43,549 nucleotides of DNA. It comes from a virus. Below the pieces are notes generated by a model. It was not told the origin of the DNA, did no database searches, and was given only the letters and a program-made list of their open reading frames with translations. The position numbers and the translations under genes are program-made. Every line of letters begins with the position of its first letter. Positions within the stretch are counted from its first letter, which is position 1. Location of the stretch: positions 1 through 43,549 of IMG/VR virus record IMGVR_UViG_3300030060_006148. The stretch is one strand, 5' to 3'. Below are positions 38,079-43,549 of the stretch, in pieces.

Positions 38079-38501
38079 ATGTCTAGAAGAACAGATCTTT
38101 TACAACAGCTTATTAAATCCGACAAGTTTGGTGAAGATAAGAAGCAAGAGCAGAAATTCCTTATGGCAACTGCTGAATTGATACTTTCTGATCTTATTGA
38201 TATTGCTCTCAACGGTCTTTCTAAGAAAGGCGCGGGGTCTCTTGTCATTAACTTGATGAACGATTCAACTACATATATGTCAGGCAATGAAATTGAATTT
38301 GACATTCGTGTAGCTGAACGTGAAGAAGATGAGGACATCCTCAAGTTCCTTCGTGGACTTATGGAAGAGATTGATGAAAATGATTGGACTCAAAACGTTT
38401 TAATTACATTGATCAGTGATGCTGGAACAAGAACATTTGCAATCGAAGCAGGTCGGGGCCAAGAAAGCCTCAGAGCGATTGCATCAGAATTTACAGGATA
38501 A
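38079..38501 (+). CDS. Unknown 140-aa protein
   Basis: MSRRTDLLQQLIKSDKFGED; helical N-terminus, hydrophobic Leu/Ile helix (TAELILSDLIDIALNGLSKK), then beta-like strands with acidic loops (FDIRVAEREEDEDILKFLRG). Overlaps the next gene by 83 bases, which is unusually long. No family recognised. Confidence 0.62.
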   Translation: MSRRTDLLQQLIKSDKFGEDKKQEQKFLMATAELILSDLIDIALNGLSKKGAGSLVINLMNDSTTYMSGNEIEFDIRVAEREEDEDILKFLRGLMEEIDENDWTQNVLITLISDAGTRTFAIEAGRGQESLRAIASEFTG

Positions 38502-39087
38502 ACTAAAACAAGAAAGTTTAAAACTTCCTCTTTATCCAACACCTCAAATTATTGAGCGTGCTCGATCTGTAATGGGAAGTATTGATTTTGATCCTACTTC
38601 TGATCCTGTTCAACAGGTGCTCGTAAATGCGACATCTATACCATCTATTGAGGTTAATCCGCTTCAAGAACGGTGGCATGGAAACGTCTGGGTTGCAGCA
38701 AAAGGAGCGGTTAAAAACTCTAGGATATGGCTTAACAAAACCATCAACGAATATAGAAACGGCTATATCAATAGCTTTGTTTATTTTTCGAGTGCTTCAG
38801 AAATTCTACGAGCTTGCCCTGTTATTTGGGATTATCCTATTTGTATTCCATTTAAAAGGATTAAGCAGCTTCGAGCAACGTCAGCAGGATTTGAATCCGT
38901 GTGTCCATCAACCTGGAATGTCATTGTCTATGGTCCCCCCTTAGATCACTCCGTAAGTGATATTGACCGCATCTCTCTGTTTTATAGTTCGTTCAGAGAT
39001 GTAGGAAGAGTTATTTACAATGAATATGCAGGAGATAACTGGAAGAAAGATTTGGAATATTACGAGGACACTAAAGGTGAGATTTAA
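38419..39087 (+). CDS. Dam-like N6-adenine methyltransferase homologue without NPPY motif
   Basis: 222 residues. YPTPQIIERARSVMGSIDFD and ERWHGNVW then TINEYRNGYINSFVYFSSAS and PVIWDYPICIPFKRIKQL follow the phage Dam family (PF05869-like) in order: TP...IDxDP...W-G-x-VWxNPPY...RIxF. But the NPPY that flips and methylates adenine is replaced by VAAKGA (residues 92-97). It should not be an active methylase. Start uncertain: ATG 38419, with GTG 38416 and TTG 38479 as alternatives. Confidence 0.7.
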   Translation: MLEQEHLQSKQVGAKKASERLHQNLQDKLKQESLKLPLYPTPQIIERARSVMGSIDFDPTSDPVQQVLVNATSIPSIEVNPLQERWHGNVWVAAKGAVKNSRIWLNKTINEYRNGYINSFVYFSSASEILRACPVIWDYPICIPFKRIKQLRATSAGFESVCPSTWNVIVYGPPLDHSVSDIDRISLFYSSFRDVGRVIYNEYAGDNWKKDLEYYEDTKGEI

Positions 39088-39497
39088 TGTCCAAGCACAT
39101 AACTAAGGATTACTTCTACAATTTGCCTTCTGGGAACTCAGTTCATCCTTGCCGTCTTATTCAAAAAGATGGGATGCTTATGTGGAAGCACGCTCTTCTT
39201 TATTATGGTGAATTGTTTATTCCAGAAGAGCATGCACATGAAGCTCACATAGTAAAAACTGCCCAGCGCCTTGAGGAACTGAACAGTTGGGTTTCACAAG
39301 GGCTAGATCCTTGGGAATGTTTTCAAGTATATGCTTGGTATTATCCGCTTGATAAGGAGTTAGCTAACGGTTACTGCGTTTATTTTAAGCACCATATCCA
39401 CGATACAGATCAAATTTATAAACAATTAATGCCACATATACAGGATCATGAATCCCTAGAACTACGTAACAATTATCTGTTCTTTCGTCGATGTTAA
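39087..39497 (+). CDS. Unknown 136-aa protein
   Basis: MSKHITKDYFYNLPSGNSVH: rich in aromatic residues and His (WKHALLYYGELFIPEEHAHE, YCVYFKHHIHDTDQIY). Starts on the previous stop. Mixed alpha/beta. No family recognised. Confidence 0.65.
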   Translation: MSKHITKDYFYNLPSGNSVHPCRLIQKDGMLMWKHALLYYGELFIPEEHAHEAHIVKTAQRLEELNSWVSQGLDPWECFQVYAWYYPLDKELANGYCVYFKHHIHDTDQIYKQLMPHIQDHESLELRNNYLFFRRC

Positions 39498-39507
39498 CGA
39501 TCGTCAA

Positions 39508-39523
39508 GGCGCTTCTCAGCGCC
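39508..39523 (+). terminator. Hairpin GGCGCT-TCTC-AGCGCC between convergent genes
   Basis: Same TCTC architecture as the linkers but without TGTTCTT box or downstream rightward gene; it lies between the convergent 39497 and 39527 stops and can serve as a two-way terminator. Confidence 0.75.
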
Positions 39524-39526
39524 TAT

Positions 39527-39871
39527 CTAGTCTAGCGAATCAATCAGTTTGTTTAAATACCAACGTGCTTTCTGTGCATCTTGTTTAGCATCAATTTTGT
39601 GCCACAACCTGAGCATGTACTTAAGTACTTGTCCCTGCAAAAATCCTGTATAAGCACCGGGAGCTTCGCTGACTGCATCCTCTATGACTTCAATTGCTTC
39701 AGCCCTACCTTTTGTGTAATGACTTGGACTATTTACCAAATCTTCTTCAAAAGCGATTGATGTCTTCCATGTTGATCTTTGATCATCACCCCAGTTATCA
39801 TCAAAAAAAGTTTGAGGAAAATCAATTGTGTTTTTGTTATATGCCTTGTTAGTGAACTCTTTCTTATTCAT
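39527..39871 (-). CDS. DUF3310 protein
   Basis: 114 residues. The C-terminal 65 read as DUF3310: NSPSHYTKGRAEAIEVIEDA, FLQGQVLKYMLRLWHK and AQKARWYLNKLID (usual form: NxPxHYx...GNxxKYxxR...KAxWYL). Sometimes annotated as phage nucleotide kinase-related without proof. Divergent from the 39935 gene across a 63-base promoter region. Confidence 0.85.
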   Translation of the reverse strand: MNKKEFTNKAYNKNTIDFPQTFFDDNWGDDQRSTWKTSIAFEEDLVNSPSHYTKGRAEAIEVIEDAVSEAPGAYTGFLQGQVLKYMLRLWHKIDAKQDAQKARWYLNKLIDSLD

Positions 39872-39934
39872 TTGATGTTCGCGTTATCGTCTTTCAATAT
39901 CTAATATAGAAATACTAGAGTCATAACGTGACAT

Positions 39935-40489
39935 ATGCCAAGTCCTAAAGGAGATCCAACATATATTAAGAACAAAGATCGATTCTTTCTGACACTTGCT
40001 AAAACAATTGCACAAGCATCCTCGCATCCTATTGCACCCGGAGGTTGTGTCCTTGTTCGGGATAGAGAAGTTATCGGAGATGGCCGTAGCTTTTATACAG
40101 CTTCTCAAGTAGAAGTCGATTGTCTGTCACATGCAATTGCAACTGCAGCAAAGCGAGGTACTCCTACACCTGGAGCTGTTGTATATACAACACGCTATCC
40201 GTTTTCACATTGCGTCTTCCAGTGCTATGTTATGGGCATTAGAAACATCTATTTCTTGTCCCACGATTGGGAGACACGCTATAAAGACGAATTTAAACGA
40301 GCAGCAAGATTAGCCAGAGAATTAGCTATATCAATTGAGCCCATATCTTTAGACGATCAATACTCACTTAATTCCTATGATGACCCAAAAAGCGACCCGA
40401 AAAATTTCACGGGAAGAAAAGATTTCGCACCAGATGAATTTGATGTCGCAGATCCAGAAACAACCAATGACAACTCAACTATTATTTGA
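39935..40489 (+). CDS. dCMP deaminase-like protein missing catalytic and zinc residues
   Basis: 184 residues. Lines up with phage dCMP deaminase: GGCVLVRDREVIGDGRSFY, then DCLSHAIATAAKRG where active enzymes have HAExxAIxxAAxxG, then YTTRYPFSHCVFQCYVMGI where they have TxxPCPxC...GI. So the catalytic HAE is D62-C63-L64 and the first Cys of PCxxC is F90; only C93 remains. A pseudo-deaminase or regulator is likely. C-terminal 45 residues are acidic and disordered. Confidence 0.72.
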   Translation: MPSPKGDPTYIKNKDRFFLTLAKTIAQASSHPIAPGGCVLVRDREVIGDGRSFYTASQVEVDCLSHAIATAAKRGTPTPGAVVYTTRYPFSHCVFQCYVMGIRNIYFLSHDWETRYKDEFKRAARLARELAISIEPISLDDQYSLNSYDDPKSDPKNFTGRKDFAPDEFDVADPETTNDNSTII

Positions 40490-40991
40490 CCTTGAATCTA
40501 CCGGCCTTCTCAGGCGTGGTTCCAGTATTCACTGTATTGTTACTCGCAATGGTGATGATGGTAATACTTACGTCTATGATCATAAACCTGAGCGAGAACT
40601 CATTCAGGGAGTAATGCAATTAGAAAATGCTGATGTGCTTATTGGGCATAACATCATTTCATTTGACATTCCACTTCTCAAAGAACAGTTTCCTGCCTTC
40701 AATCCTGTCGGCACAGTGATGGATACTCTTGTTCTTAGCAGACTATTTTATCCGCACATTCAAGATAGAGATCACGAACGGCAGCCTGCAGGCATGCCTC
40801 TTCGCTTGTACGGGCGTCATTCCCTTGAAGCCTGGGGTCACAGACTTAAATGCTTTAAAGGGGATTTTGGTAAGCACGACGGAGCATGGGATAAATATAC
40901 TCCTGAGATGCTTGACTATTGCATTCAAGATACAGCTGTAACTATGAAACTTTGGGCACTTATGCAACGCAGGATGAATGATTATGTCTGA
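40467..40991 (+). CDS. 3'-5' exonuclease, detached from DNA polymerase
   Basis: 174 residues. DnaQ-like motifs: LLFDLESTG (ExoI, D8/E10), IGHNIISFDIPLL (ExoII), and YCIQDTAVTMKLW (ExoIII, YxxxD). Matches the N-terminal proofreading half of T7-type PolA, here as its own gene with the polymerase 340 bases downstream. ATG 40467 overlaps the preceding gene by 23 bases. Confidence 0.88.
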   Translation: MTTQLLFDLESTGLLRRGSSIHCIVTRNGDDGNTYVYDHKPERELIQGVMQLENADVLIGHNIISFDIPLLKEQFPAFNPVGTVMDTLVLSRLFYPHIQDRDHERQPAGMPLRLYGRHSLEAWGHRLKCFKGDFGKHDGAWDKYTPEMLDYCIQDTAVTMKLWALMQRRMNDYV

Positions 40992-41112
40992 TGAATTTTA
41001 TGATTGGCTAGACTCATGCCCAGTAATGTGGCTAAGAGACAGCTTTACTAATAACTGGTACACCTATCGCTTTTATTCAGATGAAGAAAACAACGGAGAG
41101 AACAATGCCTGA
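40984..41112 (+). CDS. 42-aa acidic aromatic micro-protein
   Basis: MSDEFYDWLDSCPVMWLRDS then FTNNWYTYRFYSDEENNGEN. Overlaps the exonuclease stop and the next gene start by 8 bases each. It lies between the exonuclease and polymerase and might help join them. No family recognised. Confidence 0.5.
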   Translation: MSDEFYDWLDSCPVMWLRDSFTNNWYTYRFYSDEENNGENNA

Positions 41113-41341
41113 AAAAAATGATCCTCTTACTCCAGAAGAAATTACCGAAGCTTCTGATCGTTTTTTCCCACTCTTTGACATTGTGCATAAACGTATGCCA
41201 AAAACTTCTTCTATTGAAGATACTCTCAAAGTTATGGAGAACGTAGCGAAGCTTGCTCAAAAGAGTCGGTCTGAAGAAAGAGAGAAGTCGATTAAAGAAA
41301 AATTTGGATTCAACAAAGCAATGGAGGTTGATGATGCTTGA
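41105..41341 (+). CDS. Unknown 78-aa protein between exonuclease and polymerase
   Basis: MPEKNDPLTPEEITEASDRF begins; ATG 41105 has GGAG upstream. Helical and charged (VMENVAKLAQKSRSEEREKS), ending AMEVDDA. Overlaps the polymerase start. Fits as a small polymerase-associated subunit; function not known. Confidence 0.58.
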   Translation: MPEKNDPLTPEEITEASDRFFPLFDIVHKRMPKTSSIEDTLKVMENVAKLAQKSRSEEREKSIKEKFGFNKAMEVDDA

Positions 41342-42635
41342 TTGTGTTTCTCTTGAAATGCGTATGGCGGAACTAATGGCTCAACAAGAGGCCAGTGGCT
41401 TTCGCTTTGATATGGATGCAGCGGTCCGTGTCAGATCTGAACTCTCAGCTGAGATGAATGATATCGAAGAGAAGCTTTTGACTAAATATAACTATGTTCC
41501 TGGCAAGGTTTTTACACCTAAGCGCAAGAATGCTAAAGAGGGCTACTTTGCTGGTGCCCCTATGACCAAGCTACTGCCATTCAATCCTACGAGTAGGCAG
41601 CATATTGCTTGGGCTCTTCAGCACTTTAGGGGTGCTCGTTTTATTAAAGTAACTGAGACAGGCAAACCAAAGGTTGATGAAGCTACTCTTTCAGAGATGA
41701 GAGATGTTGCACTTCAGCAAGACAACCAAGCACTGCACGATGATTGTGAAAGTTTTATTCGTTTGCTGACATTACAGAAGTGGTTGGGACAGTTATCAGA
41801 GGGTACCAATAGCTGGTTTAATACAATCGAAGATGATGGATGTATTCATCACACTTGCTCTTTAGCAACTATCAGCGGAAGAAACGCGCACCGATCTCCA
41901 AATTTGGGCCAGGTCGTTTCTGCACCTTGGGCACGACAACTATTTATTCCACATCCTGGAATGGTAATGGTTGGAGCTGATTTAGAAGGGCTCGAACTAA
42001 GGTGCCTAGGCCACTATCTCAGCGTTTATGACAATGGCAACTTTGCTGACGTTGTACTCAATGGTGATATACACCAGCAAAATGCTGATCGTGTTGGCTG
42101 TACTCGTAAAGAAGTCAAGACTATCACTTATGCTTTCATTTATGGGGCTGGTGACGCAAAGCTTGGCCACTCATTACATCCTGAGTACTCTGACGCACAG
42201 AAAAAATCTCTCGGCCAAGACTTAAGAAGAAAGTTTTTAGATGCTATTCCTGGATTGGAGCCTTTAATTAATGCCGTCAAACAACGAGTTCGTGGAGCTG
42301 GCCGCCTTACTGGTCTTGATAGGAGGCCTATTTTTTGTAGGGCTGAGCATAGTTCCTTAAACTTCCTCTTGCAAAGTGCGGGGGCGATTTTATCTAAGCG
42401 GTGGTGTGTCGTAGGTCAGGATCTTCTTGATGAGGCAGGCCTCACCTATAACACCGATTACACGCGCTGTGCATACGTACACGATGAAGTACAGCTCTCT
42501 GTAGTTCCATCTGAAGTAGAGCGAGTCAAGAGCTTATTAGAAGCTGCTGCTCCATTAGCAGGTGAATACTATAAGTTCAGAGTCCCTATTGCTGCTTCTG
42601 CAGACAGTGGAGACAATTGGGCTAATACACATTGA
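41334..42635 (+). CDS. Family A DNA polymerase, polymerase domain only
   Basis: 433 residues. Motif A GADLEGLELRCL (D216), motif B KTITYAFIYGAG (K262, Y266, Y270), motif C VHDEVQ (382-387). Position equivalent to E. coli Pol I 762 is Tyr (KTITY), as in T7 polymerase; that choice is linked with fast lytic phages. The exonuclease is a separate gene upstream. GGAGG at 41323-41327 supports ATG 41334 (an ATG one codon earlier is also present). Confidence 0.92.
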   Translation: MLDCVSLEMRMAELMAQQEASGFRFDMDAAVRVRSELSAEMNDIEEKLLTKYNYVPGKVFTPKRKNAKEGYFAGAPMTKLLPFNPTSRQHIAWALQHFRGARFIKVTETGKPKVDEATLSEMRDVALQQDNQALHDDCESFIRLLTLQKWLGQLSEGTNSWFNTIEDDGCIHHTCSLATISGRNAHRSPNLGQVVSAPWARQLFIPHPGMVMVGADLEGLELRCLGHYLSVYDNGNFADVVLNGDIHQQNADRVGCTRKEVKTITYAFIYGAGDAKLGHSLHPEYSDAQKKSLGQDLRRKFLDAIPGLEPLINAVKQRVRGAGRLTGLDRRPIFCRAEHSSLNFLLQSAGAILSKRWCVVGQDLLDEAGLTYNTDYTRCAYVHDEVQLSVVPSEVERVKSLLEAAAPLAGEYYKFRVPIAASADSGDNWANTH

Positions 42636-42647
42636 TACAATATCTGT

Positions 42648-42833
42648 ATGGAAAATGATACCGTACAGATAACAATAGATGAGCGAGGCGTTCGCGCCTT
42701 GCACTCTGCAGTTTCTCTTACTTTAGAGAAATGGTCGGGTCAAGGTGATGTTGATCAAGAACAGCTATTACATTTAAAGCCCTTTTTACAGGGTTGTATA
42801 TTTGAATTCGAGTTTGCTAGAGATATAGGGTAA
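42648..42833 (+). CDS. Unknown 61-aa acidic protein
   Basis: MENDTVQITIDERGVRALHS, then a helix with a Trp (AVSLTLEKWSGQGDVDQEQL) and an acidic/hydrophobic end. No family recognised. Its end is followed by the riboswitch promoter. Confidence 0.6.
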   Translation: MENDTVQITIDERGVRALHSAVSLTLEKWSGQGDVDQEQLLHLKPFLQGCIFEFEFARDIG

Positions 42834-42845
42834 AATATAAATAAG
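42834..42845 (+). promoter_or_regulatory. Candidate promoter AATATAAATAAG
   Basis: TATAAATA core shared with 11465 and 9812. A start a few bases downstream would put the riboswitch at the very 5' end of the transcript, as is usual for this class. Confidence 0.5.
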
Positions 42846-42900
42846 TGCGTTGAACCTTTAGCTAGGTCGCAAGTAACCCTTGAGGGGGCGAAGCAACGGG
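42846..42900 (+). ncRNA. Glutamine riboswitch candidate (glnA / Downstream-peptide class)
   Basis: P1: CGTTG (42848-42852) pairs with CAACG (42894-42898). P2: ACCT (42854-42857) pairs with AGGT (42864-42867). Between P2 and P3 lies CGCAAGTA, matching the conserved GxAAGUA of glnA RNAs. P3: ACCC...GGGG around TTGA. Then CGAAGCAACG, the conserved GAAG before P1'. The three-way junction, order and conserved bases fit this family, known from marine cyanobacteria and a cyanophage. Upstream of a short peptide, as the class name implies. No aptamer assay or covariance test was possible. Confidence 0.8.
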
Positions 42901-42929
42901 AATTCATTCACACTTTTGAGGACAACCAA

Positions 42930-43100
42930 ATGACTAACGTAACCGTTCAAGGCATGCTTTCTGCACGCCGTAAAGATCTGCGTTCTAAAGTTGAGCGTGA
43001 TCATCATCAGCTTAATGATATGCAAGTTGTTAGTTTTATCAGAGAAGATAAAACAGGTAGATGCTATACATATCGCGGCGTAGAGTATTGCTATCAGTGA
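42930..43100 (+). CDS. 56-aa riboswitch-controlled downstream peptide
   Basis: GAGGA lies 7 bases before ATG 42930. MTNVTVQGMLSARRKDLRSK, then DMQVVSFIREDKTGRCYTYR and GVEYCYQ at the end. The final YRGVEY resembles the YRG-x-x-Y motif of small cyanobacterial DUF4278-type proteins. In hosts, peptides under glutamine riboswitches include glutamine synthetase inactivating factors; a phage version could adjust nitrogen assimilation. That role is inference. Confidence 0.7.
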   Translation: MTNVTVQGMLSARRKDLRSKVERDHHQLNDMQVVSFIREDKTGRCYTYRGVEYCYQ

Positions 43101-43144
43101 AATAGCAATCCCGTTAATTGCATAATTGTTCTTATAATATTCCT

Positions 43145-43159
43145 AGCAGGATCCCTGCT
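43145..43159 (+). terminator. Hairpin AGCAGG-atc-CCTGCT
   Basis: Perfect 6-bp stem after the peptide gene. A TTGTTCTTATAAT at about 43126-43138 upstream resembles the TGTTCTT box of the linkers with a -10-like TATAAT. Confidence 0.5.
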
Positions 43160-43174
43160 CTGAATATATTAATT

Positions 43175-43531
43175 ATGTTTTTTAAATCAATTGTGGCAAT
43201 AGCTTTTGGAACTATTCTCAACACTCCATCAGTTTTGCCACAAGTTCACGAATCAAATCGATACCCTGCTACAGACTTTGAGCTTTATTGTAATACTAAT
43301 ATTCAATCTAATTTCATGGCTGTACTTGAAGATCATGCTGGTGTAGCAACTGCATTCTTTCGTGATGGTGCTGTACTAGCTATCAGTAAAAAAGGGGAAA
43401 AACCTCAACTAGTTGGGGCTTGGAAAACTGGTCCAACAAAAAATGATATTACTATCACACCTGTAACAGGATTTGTAAGTGTTATTTACGATCTTGAATC
43501 CAAGAAATGTGACTATCATTTTACCAAGTGA
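43175..43531 (+). CDS. Unknown secreted protein, 118 aa
   Basis: MFFKSIVAIAFGTILNTPSV is a signal peptide. The mature part has two Cys (ELYCNTNIQS and SKKCDYHFTK), beta-rich strands (ATAFFRDGAVLAISKKGEKP, FVSVIYDLES) and is likely exported to the periplasm. No family recognised. ATG 43175 preferred; the upstream frame runs through the hairpin. Confidence 0.62.
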   Translation: MFFKSIVAIAFGTILNTPSVLPQVHESNRYPATDFELYCNTNIQSNFMAVLEDHAGVATAFFRDGAVLAISKKGEKPQLVGAWKTGPTKNDITITPVTGFVSVIYDLESKKCDYHFTK

Positions 43532-43549
43532 TATCCACCCTTTATCTAT

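Noticed and set aside
41253-41333. 27-residue N-terminal extension of the DNA polymerase
   Set aside because: It overlaps the 78-aa gene heavily and lacks a ribosome site; GGAGG before 41334 supports the shorter form.

Overview
The window looks like part of the genome of a lytic phage of marine picocyanobacteria (Synechococcus or Prochlorococcus type). The case rests on a photosystem cassette (psbA, psbD and an hli gene), a short talC transaldolase, two tRNA genes, a compact class I ribonucleotide reductase pair, thyX, mazG, a PrimPol-like primase-helicase, a RecB-like exonuclease and a split family A DNA polymerase. The compact RNR pair and the split PolA resemble cyanopodoviruses and cyanosiphoviruses more than T4-like cyanomyoviruses. 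I see no portal, terminase, major capsid, RNA polymerase or integrase gene, so the exact lineage stays open.

Layout. (1) 1-6849, minus strand: a tightly packed block of unrecognised proteins that are glycine/alanine-rich or disordered, probably virion or DNA-ejection components. (2) 6850-7696: a non-coding divergent control region with iterons, direct repeats and palindromes. (3) 7.7-13.5 kb, plus strand: a run of very small genes, most preceded by the same linker, a 16-nt hairpin (6-bp stem, TCTC loop) and then a TGTTCTT box, at a nearly fixed distance from the start codon. The run ends with an SSB-like gene and a true terminator. (4) 13.5-18.7 kb: possible structural genes on both strands, tRNA-Leu(UAA), talC and tRNA-Arg(UCU). 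(5) 18.7-21.2 kb: a second copy of the control region carrying a ribbon-helix-helix gene, then a DUF932 gene and a secreted RlpA-like protein. (6) 21.2-24.3 kb: psbA, a 66-aa ORF, psbD, a 52-aa ORF and hli, mostly overlapping. (7) 24.3-28.1 kb: a chain of overlapping micro-genes with a thioredoxin-like protein and a translation initiation factor IF-1 homologue. (8) 28.1-32.4 kb: MazG, RNR alpha and beta, ThyX and a two-OB-fold SSB-like protein. (9) 32.4-42.8 kb: an inverted HNH homing endonuclease, replication proteins, three proteins that resemble enzymes but lack key catalytic residues, a DUF3310 gene, and exonuclease plus polymerase. (10) 42.8-43.5 kb: a candidate glutamine riboswitch (glnA/Downstream-peptide class) upstream of a 56-aa peptide, then a secreted protein.

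How the genes fit together. Photosystem proteins and transaldolase would keep electron flow and pentose phosphate metabolism running. Thioredoxin, RNR, ThyX and MazG would supply and manage nucleotides for the phage's own primase-helicase and polymerase. Six replication-region proteins end in an acidic stretch plus a terminal Phe or Tyr, as T7 replication proteins do, which suggests a shared docking partner. The first small gene ends in EDIPF, nearly the bacterial SSB C-terminal docking peptide. The glutamine riboswitch and IF-1 suggest that the phage also senses nitrogen status and influences translation.

The most novel-looking elements are the linker family with its spacing rule, the SSB-tail mimic, the cluster of three enzyme-like proteins without catalytic residues, the nested helicase start, and the paired iteron islands with a ribbon-helix-helix protein. 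All calls come from reading the sequence; no database search was run.
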